Origin: Gerris lacustris
Taxonomy: Eukaryota > Arthropoda > Insecta > Hemiptera > Gerridae
NCBI GenBank assembly: GCA_951217055.1
Contig: OX578282.1
Span: 16,431,877 to 16,495,876, forward strand
Length of the DNA stretch: 64,000 nt
Reading direction: 5' to 3'
Shown piece after piece: positions 23,441-33,407 of this stretch. Under the pieces are notes generated by a model, which saw only the letters and a program-made list of their open reading frames with translations, did no database searches and was not told where the DNA came from. Made by a program: the position numbers and the translations under genes. Positions within the stretch are counted from its first letter, which is position 1; each line of letters begins with the position of its first letter.

Positions 23441-23609
23441 TATACATAAATAGCTAATCTACATTGTAATAGGTTTTTATTGTGTGCTTGTGGTTTCTAC
23501 TTTAGCACTAAATCAATTGTTCTAGATAAACCTAATGATTATTCCAGTTGGTCTGAACTATGTTTGATTGAATTGCGTTTATGAATGTAAGGAATAGTAT
23601 ACATCTTAA

Positions 23610-24541
23610 AGGAATTACATAAATTGTCTCTCTATGTAAATTAAAACAGGTTTATCAAACAAAGCAGCTTTCAGCCTTCATAAGGTCATCTGATTAAAAA
23701 ATAAATAGTGAGAGGTGAGTCTACTTCATTCTTCAGTCTACTTCGGAGATCGACGTAAGATTATTTTTATTAATGTAAATCAATTTCTTCCTCAATCAGC
23801 GTTGATGATACGCTTATAAAGACTGAACGTTCCTTTCTTTAATGAAACAGTCTCAATAATGGCCTTATGAAACTACCAAAAGGTTTATGGCACTGATGAT
23901 GGCCTTGTGAAACCTACCAAAAGGTTTATGGTGCTGATGATGGCCTTATGAAACCTACCAAAAGGTTTATGGTGCTGATGATGGCCTTATAAAGGTTGAA
24001 AAATGCTCTCTTTAATAAACCAGTTTCAATTATGGCCTTATGAAATCAACCAAAAGGTTTATGGAGCTGATGATGGCCTTGTGAAACCTACCAAAAGGTT
24101 TATGATAATGATGATGGCCTTGTGAAACCTACCAAAAGGTTTATGGTGCTGATGATGGCCTTGTGAAACCTACCAAAAGGTTTATGGTGCTGATGATGGC
24201 CTTATAAAGGTTGAAAGCTGCTCTCTTTAATAAACTAGTTTTAATGATGGCCTTATGAAACCTACCAAAAGGTTTATGGTGCTGATGATAGCCTTGTGAA
24301 ACCTACCAAAAGGTTTATGGTGCTGATGATGGCCTTATAAAGGTTGAAAGCTGCTCTCTTTAATAAACCAGCTCCAATGATGGCCTTATGAAACCTACCA
24401 AAAGGTTTATGGCGCTGATGATGGCCTTGTGAAACCTACCAAAAGGTTTATGGTGCTGATGATGGCCTTATGAAGGCTGATAGCTGCTTTCTTTAATAAA
24501 CCAGTTTCAATTTACGTGGAGCTACAATTTATGTTATTCCA
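23610..24541. mobile_element. Element I: TTAA-flanked element with internal 41-bp tandem array
   Basis: TTAA lies at 23606-23609 and 24542-24545. Ends are inverted repeats of about 85 bp: left 'aggaattacataaattgtct', right (reverse strand) 'tggaataacataaattgtag'. The TTAA duplication is that of piggyBac and Kolobok elements. The interior (about 23838-24480) is a tandem array of a 41-bp unit ('gatggccttatgaaacctac', 'caaaaggtttatgg.gctgat') alternating with 'aaggttgaaagctgctctct', which is itself derived from the terminal arms. No transposase. A second copy's left end is at 58185. Confidence 0.82.
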
Positions 24542-24545
24542 TTAA

Positions 24546-25537
24546 AAATTATGTCTTGTAATCTTTTATTTTATATATTCTATTAAAGACAAACGCAATA
24601 AAAGAATAGAAATAATTATTAATTTACTTACTTCCCTTATGAATTAATTGTTCATAGATATTCTCCTTTTAATTTTTCATTCATATTATCTAACCCCATC
24701 GTTATTTAATTAATAGATTAAATTGTATCATTTACATTTTTCACAAAACACGCCTTGTCCATTCATAATTATGCGTTTAGATTACAAAAGTGCATAATTT
24801 GGTATTAAGAAGATATAATTACTGCTAAAGCTTGTCGCTGAATTACTGCAATCATGCAGGGTTTCATGCATTCTTACATACCTTAACTTCCTCTTCCTAA
24901 CAAAAATTATCATTATCCAAAGTAGTTATTCTTAGATACAGAAATAATCAGACTCAAATCAGTCGAATGAAGAAAGACTCAGAAAACACACTTGCTTTGT
25001 TAGTAATTTTTTAATTTTTTTTTTTTTTTTATACACAGGAAACATCTAATGTATCTACTTCCGGATCAGTTAATTTATTTCACACAATTCAAAAACCTGA
25101 ATTATATTAACATAATATGCTATATATATTTTTTTTTTTAACACAAACACCTTTTTCCTATACTTATAAATTCATTCATTAAATTAATACATAATATTTG
25201 ATATAACGAAAACATTTCTTTTAATTTGCGAGTTGCCTAAACTTATGCAAAAATAAATATAAGTGTTTTGCACATTTTTTTTTTTTTTTAATATTATATA
25301 TATAACTTGTTGTATTTTTTTAATTCTTAATATCATTATAATGCCAAGCAGTGTTAAGTAGTAAATTATTACACAGTTAATAAAAATTATTCTTAGATTC
25401 ATATATCATTTTTCTAAAAAAGTGTATTTTTTTACTACCCCTAAGAGAAAGAAACATAGTTTCTTATCTGCATGTGCCGCATATAATAATAAAAATATTT
25501 ACATTTTTATTATAATATTTTAAACTTTTATTTATTT
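24546..25537. other. Unassigned AT-rich stretch containing a second copy of repeat H
   Basis: 25220-25385 matches 22428-22580 ('gcgagttgcctaaacttatg', 'ataatgccaagcagtgttaa'). The minus-strand open frame 25184-25402 across it is not supported as a gene. Long T tracts occur near 25020, 25130 and 25280. Confidence 0.5.
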
Positions 25538-25744
25538 CTTCCGAGCTTACCGAAGGTAATATGTGATCGTTCTGAAGAACAAAAATATTTTATGTGTTCG
25601 ATTTCAAAAATTTTAAGACAGAAATCCGTTTTAAACATCAGGGAACATTTTTTGGTTCCGTGTCTATTGTCGGGCTGTCTTTCGGTCTGTCTGTCTGCCT
25701 GTCGGTCTGACGCTTAATTTTTGCGAACCAACATATCTTAAAAA
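25538..25744 (+). repeat. Family A repeat, 5' fragment A5
   Basis: Has the start 'cttccgagcttaccgaaggt', the long tctg-rich block and 'cgaaccaacatatctta', then stops against the J repeat at about 25752. Confidence 0.72.
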
Positions 25745-25943
25745 TGTGACGCTTTTGAATATTGTGCCAGGAAGTTAGGATATAACAGGAGGTCGATTGG
25801 TTTTTCATTTATAGTACAATATTTTAACGATAGGCGGGCTGAAGTTCCAATAAACAACAGCTCATAAATATCGTGGCATAAAATAATATAGTCCACACAG
25901 GCCACCATAAGAAGTGAGTCGCTGATTGATAAAGTTTTCTTAC

Positions 25944-26045
25944 CTTATGGAATCGCTTACTTATGCCTTGTCCACCGATGAATTGGGTATATGGCAACTG
26001 GGCGCTGGGCCATTTCTTTTTTGTTGACTTGCCAAACTTGCCCTT
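25944..26045 (-). pseudogene. Exon-like coding segment in the left arm
   Basis: Minus strand, 34 codons: KGKFGKSTKKKWPSAQLPY, then TQFIGGQGISKRFHK. It is preceded by a pyrimidine-rich tract and 'ttcccgcag' (good splice acceptor) and followed by 'gtaaga' (good donor), giving a phase 0 exon of exactly 102 bp. Alternatively the frame continues without a stop to 25824 through a hydrophobic stretch (WWPVWTILFYATIFMSCC), which would make a small single-pass membrane protein tail. I do not recognise the protein. The arms differ at two visible residues (K/M and S/N), as expected for decaying or selected duplicates. Confidence 0.5.
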
Positions 26046-26316
26046 CTGCGGGAACATTGAAAAGAGATAGATAAAGTTTTGATTTTCACAGGATCGTTTA
26101 ATTAAATGATTTAAAAAACAGTGGTAAAGGTGACCACCAATATGAGTGGGCCGTTTTCTTTTTAACGTCCCCGCAAAGCGATATGTTTGGGGCGGTGGAC
26201 ACCCCAAACGGCCCACTCTTATCGGTGGCCACGTGTACCACTGTTTTTGAAATAATTTAATTAAACGATCCTGTGAAAATCAAAACTTTATCTATATCTT
26301 TTCAATGTTCCCGCAG

Positions 26317-26418
26317 AAGGGCAAGTTTGGCATGTCAACAAAAAAGAAATGGCCCAGCGCCCAGTTGCCATATACCCAATTCATCGGTGGACAAGGCATA
26401 AATAAGCGATTCCATAAG
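26317..26418 (+). pseudogene. Exon-like coding segment in the right arm
   Basis: Plus-strand mirror of the segment at 25944-26045: KGKFGMSTKKKWPSAQLPY, then TQFIGGQGINKRFHK, again between 'ttcccgcag' and 'gtaaga'. The downstream frame stays open through 'LYQSATHFLWWPV' but the match to the left arm ends at about 26477, so the hydrophobic tail is lost here. A parent gene should exist elsewhere in the genome; none is in this window. Confidence 0.5.
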
Positions 26419-26760
26419 GTAAGAAAACTTTATCAATCAGCGACTCACTTCTTATGGTGGCCTGTGGTGTGGACTAATAGTTTTCACTTCTATTCATTGT
26501 AGTTTTATACTTTGCAGATAGAGGTTCTAAATTTGATATAAAATGATATCAGAGCTCCTAGCGGAACAAATGGTAATGTTTCATAATTTCACATCTTAAG
26601 ATCCATCTACTATATCAAATTAGACAAATGTATACTGATTTTCTCCACTTAATGGAAAAACATTGAACATGTCGTCGGTCGATATGTGGTTTAATATGTG
26701 GATTTGATATGAACCCAAAAACTTATCCATGATCCAATATTTTTCCATGTAATGGTTAAA

Positions 26761-27809
26761 ATGATTATTTTTCTTCTTCTTTATTTGAAGCGTTAAAAAG
26801 TAAATAGAATTATTCAAGCATTAATTTTTAATGAGTACTTATTGCTAATTTATTTATCTGCTTGATTTAAATTTTGCATAGGTCCATATAATCATGTTGC
26901 TCGGCACCTAAAATAAATAAAAATGAATATAATACCTTCCGATAATAATATAATATTAAGATCAATAAAAAAAACAAATAGTAATGACAAAAAAAGGTAT
27001 ATTTATATTATAAAAATTTCGAAATATAAGGTCACTTAGTCAAGAAATTATTTTAGTTTTTTTAAAATAACTTTCATGATTTTAAATATTATTACTTGTA
27101 ATAAATTAATTGCGAAAATGTGGCAGATTTAGCTCTTAGTAAAGAAATTCAGAGAGAAAAAGACTTTCCAAAAAATATATTGCAATCATTTTCTAAAATA
27201 AAATAAATTTCTTGAAATGTGATGGGCCGATTTGTAGAATTTTGAAGATATACTAAAGCCTTACTTTAAGACAAGTTTCTTTTTTACCTTTTTTTTCCTC
27301 ATTTCTTTTTATAGAAGATTTACTGCAGTGTAAAGGATTTTTTTTTTTTTTTTTAGAAATCTAGAGAGAGGACTTTAGATGCTTCGGATAAATTATTTGG
27401 GATGTAGAAGGTATTTTGGGAGTTTGGGTGTTTTAGGGAGCTCCTAGCAACCCTGGCCTAATTAAATGTGCAGGACCTACTAACTTTAAAGAAAACTAAA
27501 GTAACAAGAAGAATTTCAGCCTTTACTAAAAAGGAGAATTATAGATTAAAATAAAATTAGTTTTAGGGGGGAAAAAATTTGTAGCAGTGGCAACAATGTT
27601 TTTTTTTTTGTTTTACTCAAATCTTATTGATCTAGTGCATCGTAGAATTGCGCAAGTTGAGTCAATGTCAGAAGTAGGAGATAAAAACGAACAATTTCCA
27701 ACTTTATAAATGTTATTTTTAAAGCTAACATTCGGTTTTAGTTCTGAAAATAGAGAAATCTCTTAAAAGATAGGAATTTATTCTACGTCCCTTAGAAATC
27801 TTAAATATT
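26761..27809. other. Unassigned AT-rich stretch
   Basis: About 1 kb with long A and T tracts (for example 27331-27354). No repeat shared within the window and no supported coding region. Confidence 0.4.
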
Positions 27810-28338
27810 ATTTTTTCCGTGGTAGGCTGTGAAATAGTAACTTTAGAGCCTAAAAGACATAGCTAAAATCCATTTTTTCATTACGTGGACTTAAAAAATC
27901 TTTTCATTACTCCTAGCTGTAAAGAAAAAATCTTTTACGTCCTAGGAACTAAAAGATTTTTTATGTCCGGCGGGTAGTTGTCAAAACTTCCGTTAGTACC
28001 GCTGCAGTCTTTGTAGAAATGCTTCTAGTACGATTAAAATACGCTAGATGTCAATGCGTTTTATTTATCTTTTCTTATAGTGTAACCTCTTTTTAAGGTT
28101 TCTTTTTTTAAGTCTTAAGTATGTACTAATATTTCTTATTATTATATATTGATTAGTGATTAATATTTAATGTTTTTTCATTGTCTGCTACCTCGGAAAA
28201 AATAGCATATGCTACGCGACTGTGAAGTGTTTTTTCTTTACCTTGGCAATATTTACTGTCTCGCTTCGCTCGACAGTAAATGTAATTGCCGCGGTAAAAA
28301 AAAACTCACTTCACAGCCTAGTAACATAATATACTATT
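27810..28338 (+). repeat. Family C element, copy C3
   Basis: About 529 bp, almost identical to C2 across its whole length ('ggcgggtagttgtcaaaact', 'ctgcagtctttgtagaaatg'). Ends 'cacagcctagtaacataata' then 'tactatt'. Confidence 0.82.
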
Positions 28339-28389
28339 GTTATATAATATTACAGTTATTATGCTATCTAAAATGTTATGTGGATGGAG

Positions 28390-28524
28390 ATTAAAAGAAC
28401 GGGGGAAACAATTATTAAGCAAATTATACAATAATATGGCTTGTAAAAGCATAAAATCAATAATGTACGTGATAAGATGCGAGGAAGCTATGTGGCACAC
28501 AAATTGACATTCTATTTTTTATAT
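28390..28524 (+). repeat. Family A repeat, 3' fragment A6
   Basis: Starts at 'ttaaaagaacgggggaaaca' and reaches the A end 'gaagctatgtggcacacaaa' and 'gacattctatttttt'. The LINE at 28525-30032 inserted at its very end. Confidence 0.72.
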
Positions 28525-30032
28525 GAATGAATGAATGAAAAAATTGATTTATTAAAAGAAACATTTACATAAGCATAGAAATAATAATTCAATTATTATG
28601 GACCCTGGTCAAAGACCGTCAGGTACTTTAAATAATTTAAAACATTCTTGTGTAATAGAAATCAAAATACATTGGCTTCAGAATGAAACAACAATAATAA
28701 CAGTAACAATACTACCGATAATAATAATAACATAAAACATTCTTGTATAATAGAAAACAACATACATTGGCTTCAGATTTGAAATAACAATAATAATAAT
28801 AACAGTCTTTATTACCCCTTAAGACCTTTATATACATATACACACACATGCCACATGCAGCTACATATACATACAAACAAAAAAAAAAAAAAGTATGAAA
28901 AAGATGTAAAAACGTAAGAAGATGTATATAAATACATCTTCAGACATGCATACTCATACATACTTATACAGACCCCCCCCCCCCCCTAGACACATATACA
29001 TCCATACACCAGCTCACACATGCACACATATAGATAATAATTAATTTATATACCTAATTAGTTTATAACCCCCTTACTTCAATTATCATTTTTCTCTCAT
29101 TTAGCGCTAATTTGATGTATCTAACCAATATGGCTAATTGTGAGCTATTGAGTAGCTGTATAAACTGTTGGTAGTCCGCAGGTGCCTTATCGTCAAAACA
29201 TGATTCTCTTACCCGAGCTAGTGTGGGACAAATAACAATAAAGTGATAGAGGTGCTCATCTTCTCCTAAGTCACAGAGCTGGCATTTCCTTTGCTCCTGG
29301 TCCTTCCAAGGTTTGCAATTTAAATCTACAAGTCCACATCTTATTTTAAAAATCCACCTCACCATCTTAGGATCGTGTTCCTCCTTCTCTACATATTTGT
29401 ATCCCCCTTCCTCTTCCGGATATCTAAGCATGCTGTAGAATGTATTAATCCTCGCATTCCTTCCCGCACTTATCCTTTCCTTGCCCTCTAAAGCCCTTAA
29501 ATTGATTATAGTTTCGTCTAAATGACTCAACCATTCCTTTCTCCCGTCCCAATTATAATCGACTATTTTCCCCCCTTGAACTTTACCTAAGCTCGCCCAA
29601 GCCTTGTATGACCCTGCTTTAGCTCTAAAAGCTTCCTTCAGTAGAAAATTTGGTAACCTGTCTTCTGTCATGTCCATTAACTTCTTGTAGATACTTTCTT
29701 CCCATAGTTACAGTATGAAAGAATAGAGGCTCCACGCACGTCTCTAGATCGATCATATAGTTGGGCGTATTAATTCCACCTCCTAAAATTTTCTTCCAGA
29801 ATAATCTCTGACACTTCTCCAACTGCTCGTACTTTTACACTCCCCATATTTCGGACCCGTAACTCAACATAGTTTGTGTCACAGCCTTAAAGATTTTTCT
29901 TTTACTATCTAAGCCTATTGTATCGTTACTCATAAAGGATTTCCAAGTTACGTTCAGACCGGTTTTAGCTGTCCTAATCCTCTCCTCGATGTGCTGATTA
30001 AATTTAAGTTTAGTTTCTTTAAATTTTATTAA
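28525..30032 (-). mobile_element. 5'-truncated LINE with perfect 16-bp target duplication
   Basis: The 16 bases 'attctattttttatat' occur at 28509-28524 and again at 30033-30048: a perfect target-site duplication. On the minus strand the element begins 5'-truncated in the reverse transcriptase thumb, ends with a 3' region holding 'aataaatcaattttttc' and a (cattcatt)n tail at 28525-28540. The 3' untranslated part (28541-29062) contains a C run (28973-28986) and a duplicated 'aaaacattcttgt' / 'acattggcttcaga' block. Confidence 0.9.
29063..30025 (-). pseudogene. LINE ORF2 C-terminal region with zinc-knuckle-like end
   Basis: Minus strand. The first part (about 30025-29700) reads 'KFNQHIEERIRTAKTGLN', 'TMLSYGSEIWGV', a stop (taa, probably from aaa), then 'KYEQLEKCQRLFWKKILGG' and 'NTPNYMIDLETCVEPLFF'. 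These match the thumb and following region of insect LINE reverse transcriptases. A frameshift near 29690 moves into the last 204 codons, which include 'KAGSYKAWASLGKVQGG' and a cysteine/histidine set CQLCDLGEDEHLYHFIVIC (C-x2-C-x8-H-x4-C), the knuckle common near the C-terminus of LINE ORF2. Catalytic RT motifs and endonuclease are missing by truncation. Not functional. Confidence 0.82.
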
Positions 30033-30048
30033 ATTCTATTTTTTATAT

Positions 30049-31106
30049 TTTACCTTGTTATAGCGAGTTTTATTTCGTGAAGGCCAAACCAAATGAATAG
30101 TGTCCTATCTTTTAGAGGATACTTTGGGGATGGTACCCTACTCTGAAATTATACTTTATCCGAACCCCTCGAAGTGGAGTTATCAGCCTCCAAAATTAAG
30201 TGATGGTAAGCTGTTAAGGGGATCGCATTCATTTGTTGATGAGGGGAGGGTTGGAAATTATATGGAGTGATTATATTAAAGATGATATAAATTAAAAGAA
30301 GACTTAATACAATTGTAATTTAATTATTACTGACCTTTCAATATGAACATCCTGAATTAGGGTTCTACCTAATCCAGACTTTTCATTATTTGTCATTCAA
30401 ACAAATCGTTGATTTATGTACATTTCAATTTTGTTCTTGTATATTGATTAGAAGCATACTACTCTGATTCGTTCAAACGTGATGAGTTACCTATATTGCC
30501 TTTAGAAGGTTGCGGGTTTCCTGATTTATGATTAATACTACGAAGATTGGATATTATATCAAACTTCAGCAAAATAACATCGAACATTTTTCACTAAAAA
30601 CACTTCATATAATAAATGCTAGAAAAAAAAATCTGTATTTCATTACTCATGTAATATTATCTTATGGAAATTAGATGTAAATCGATAACGAATTCCTGTG
30701 TCAAATGTTAACTAACTTAAGTTAACTTGACTTAACTACTAATTGCAATATTATAAAATAAATAATTACAGCTCACTAGAGTCAGAGAAAGCAAACTAAT
30801 CGACCTGGTGAAAATGTATTGTGGATATATGGACTAATAGCTTCAGTATGCGCGTTATCAGTGATTTTTAACAGCGCGGGAAATTCCAAAAAATTGGGGT
30901 GGGGAGCCAATGAGAGTTTAAAACTTTGAATTCTAGAAAGTCGGACAAACTAGGTAAACAAAATTGTTAATGGCCCCACCCTTTTTAAAGGCCTAGTGGC
31001 GTTATTTTTCCCCTTGTATAGGTTGACCATACTGTAGTTCCCTTCGGGATGTGCCAACTGGAGGGTGATTTTATTCTTTAGATCTGATCACAAATAGAAA
31101 ATAAAA
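30049..31106. other. Unassigned stretch
   Basis: Locally GC-richer (30130-30250, 30870-31020) but without an open frame I can support or a repeat shared within the window. Confidence 0.4.
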
Positions 31107-31185
31107 AATAATAATTAATATAATGGTTGTGTGTGGCTTAAATCACTTGCCGTCTCTGCTCGGCTATGCATGAATTTAGACACTA
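31107..31185 (+). repeat. S1b SINE, 5' part (split by the 31186-33144 element)
   Basis: 'acttgccgtctctgctcggc' and 'tatgcatgaatttagacact' align loosely with the S1a head ('acttcaggcgctcgctcagc', 'tatcaataagtcgaggcaac'). Its continuation resumes directly after the inserted element at 33145. Divergent, hence moderate confidence. Confidence 0.5.
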
Positions 31186-33144
31186 CACTAAAAAAAATTT
31201 TTACCAAAAACAGTTTACTATTCGCAGGTAAAATGAATTTTTGGGTGTTCTACCAGAATTGGGTTGCCATTGACCAGGTTTCAACCTAAACTTACAATAA
31301 CGTTTTGTATTTCTTACTACAGAAAATTAGTAAAATGATAAATGATCTAATTTACCAGAATTTGGTTTTAATTTACCAAAAGTTTGGCAACATTTATTTT
31401 TTAACCCTTCTACCAACTTTTTAGTTAAAATTTTAAATATATTTACTACAAATCAAGTAATAATAGCCCTATTGTTTTGTTATTAAATATTTAGCCTAGA
31501 GTTTGGTAGAATAATGTCTAAATCAATTTACCAGACACAGGTTAAAATAATAAAAAAATATTTATTCAAACCTTTATCTGGTTAAAAGATTATTAACTCT
31601 CCATTTTACCAAACAGATTTGTTATTTGTTTGTTATTTACAAATAAGTTTAGTAAAAGATCTAGATTCTTGATTGATATTGTCCTCTAGCCTCTAACCCC
31701 CTCGTTTATTTTGTGGGGTGGGGTACTTGGTACCACCGACTACCGTACGATTTAGCGCTCCGGTACCCTGCCCTATCTATCTCTATCCCTAACCCAGTCC
31801 CTCGTCCGTCGCTTCCCTTCGAGCAGACAGTCATTAAACATTTTATAACGTGCTAAATACAAGTGCCAAAGTTATTCATGGAGCTGTACCCTGATGTAAA
31901 TGCTCTCCTGACCGCCTGGGGACTTCCAAAGTACGGCGAAATATTTAGAGGTAAGTGTAATCAGTTGAATTGTAATTAATCAATGTCAATTTTATAAATT
32001 TGTTTTATAAAGTTCCTCACATGGTCTTGTGATTAATAGCGTTCTAATTTTTTCAAGGTTGAAATGGAAGTTGAAGGTTGCCTGAAAGATTCCAATTTAA
32101 AATTTCTCGATTTCACATTTTCGACCATATATTTCAGTGGGATTCGGAAACAATTGCCGTACTCCTAAAAATACACAGGTTATGTCCTATGCAATTTTGT
32201 CATTGAATGCTTTCTTTTTGATCTAACAATGCTTGAAGCACTTAAAAAAAAAATCACCATGTATTATTGTTTTATGACTTTGATTGAGGCTAATTACTTA
32301 TTTAGTTTTTAAAAATTGTATTGATAAGTGTAATATTTTTTTAATAAACGAGCCTTTTCTGTAGATTTTATTGTGAAATATTTTTGCATCTTTTCTTACA
32401 AGTCTTAAGTTATTAAAAAAAAAAAAAAAAAGAAAATGTAATGACTGACAAAATGAAAAATAATATCAATTATTAATATTATTATTTTTTTTAATTCGTG
32501 GGTCTAATGTGTAATATTTATGTGTCTTTTTTTACATGCCACTATTCAATAACCCACACCTATAGCATTGTTTTAGAATTTTTGAACAGTTATATTTTAT
32601 AATTATAATATTTTTGTTAATAAACGCACATTTTGAAAGAGACTACTTATTTGTAACATTCCTTTTTAGTATTAAAACGTGGCATTAATTTTGTGAGATT
32701 TCCTTCTAAAGTGCGATATTGCATTAATAAGCAGAAAGAAATCTAAAAAAAAGTCACAATTTACCTTGCACTACGGTAAAAGGTAAGGGATGGGGATAAT
32801 ATCACCATATTGACTAGTAAATTATTTACCATATTTTTAGTAAAATAAATTTCATTTTACTAAAAAATCTGGCACTCTTTACCATTTGTCAAGTAATTTT
32901 CTTGCAAGTTTTTACCAAATCGGTTTGGTTGAAATAATCAAGTGGTGTAGTAGTTTTTTAACCTGGGCGGTTGGTAAATTTTTTACCAAACCAAAAAGTG
33001 AAAAAATAACTTTACTCAGGTAAAATAACGAGAACTCATTTTACCAGAAAATTAAAGTACAAATTACTTTTTCTCTGGAAGTCACTATTCGAGCTGAAAA
33101 TTCTGGTAAAAAAAACCAAATTCTGGTTTTTTTTTTTTTCAGTG
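31186..33144. mobile_element. TA-flanked element of about 1.96 kb containing a SAM-like exon
   Basis: Ends 'cactaaaaaaaa' and (reverse strand) 'cactgaaaaaaa' sit between TA dinucleotides (31184-31185; 33145-33146). Near both ends 'ttaccaaa', 'accagaatttggtt' and 'ggtaaaatga' words recur in both orientations, like subterminal repeats. The centre (31690-31950) is GC-richer, with an apparent 5' leader and first coding exon. It interrupts an S1 SINE, which is how its limits are recognised. No transposase seen. Superfamily unassigned. Confidence 0.6.
31878..31950 (+). CDS. Candidate first exon of a SAM-domain protein (partial)
   Basis: ATG at 31878, 24 codons plus one base, ending at 'tttagag|gtaagt', a strong splice donor at 31951. 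The peptide MELYPDVNALLTAWGLPKY, then GEIFR fits the start of a SAM domain (helix 1 and 2: L..WGL..Y...F), and the split codon starting G would allow the usual E of 'F.EN' next. Upstream, 31690-31877 is GC-richer and free of obvious repeats, consistent with a leader. The next exon was not found: a candidate acceptor at about 32143 ('tatatttcag') leads into a short non-SAM frame. It may be a gene fragment captured by the surrounding element, or a gene belonging to it. Function unknown; SAM domains mediate protein-protein contacts. Confidence 0.45.
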
Positions 33145-33365
33145 TACGAGGTTGTGGGTTCGATCCCGCTCCACGATGCTCTGATTTACATTGCTCACTA
33201 ATGCTCGCACCATACTCGTTTAGGCACATTGTACAGTGGCATGATGAGTGAAGTTGCTGGAACTTTTTACCACAGGGATGGTAAAATAATGGGAACATTA
33301 AGTGCCTAATTAGGGTATAGGGTCCAACAAATGGATCGTCCTCCTCGTCTAACTACTTCCACTCC
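33145..33365 (+). repeat. S1b SINE, 3' part
   Basis: Begins 'cgaggttgtgggttcgatcc' (B box) and continues with S1 body blocks 'catactcgtttaggca', 'atgatgagtgaagttgctgg' and 'tggatcgtcc'. The mid-body segment present in S1a (gcagggcgagagacacc) is absent. It belongs with 31107-31185. Confidence 0.72.
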
Positions 33366-33407
33366 CCCTAACTATGGTTGATAATATAGGAAGTAAAAAT
33401 CTTGCTG

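Larger units (their letters stand above)
25889..26477. repeat. Inverted duplication with about 270-bp arms and 47-bp spacer, carrying a coding-like segment
   Basis: Left arm 25889-26157 and right arm 26205-26477 are reverse complements with a modest number of differences. The tip is a second small stem (gtttgggg...ccccaaac, about 26185-26209). Both arms hold the same 102-bp exon-like segment and its flanks. A transcript crossing this locus would fold into a long double-stranded RNA. In flies such inverted duplications of gene segments are known as hpRNA loci that feed Dicer-2 and silence the parent gene; that role here is inference. GC content is higher than in the surroundings. Confidence 0.82.
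25753..26760 (+). repeat. Family J repeat, copy J2, interrupted by an inverted duplication
   Basis: The J left part (25753-25831) and right part (about 26482-26760) match J1 in order. A segment of 30-40 bp ('tttcatt.atag.ac.atatt...cgatag') is present on both sides of the insert (25799-25831 and about 26484-26521), like a long target duplication or a repair product. Confidence 0.65.

Noticed and set aside
31951..32230. Second exon of the SAM-like gene using the acceptor near 32143
   Set aside because: The resulting frame does not continue a SAM domain and stops after about 28 codons.
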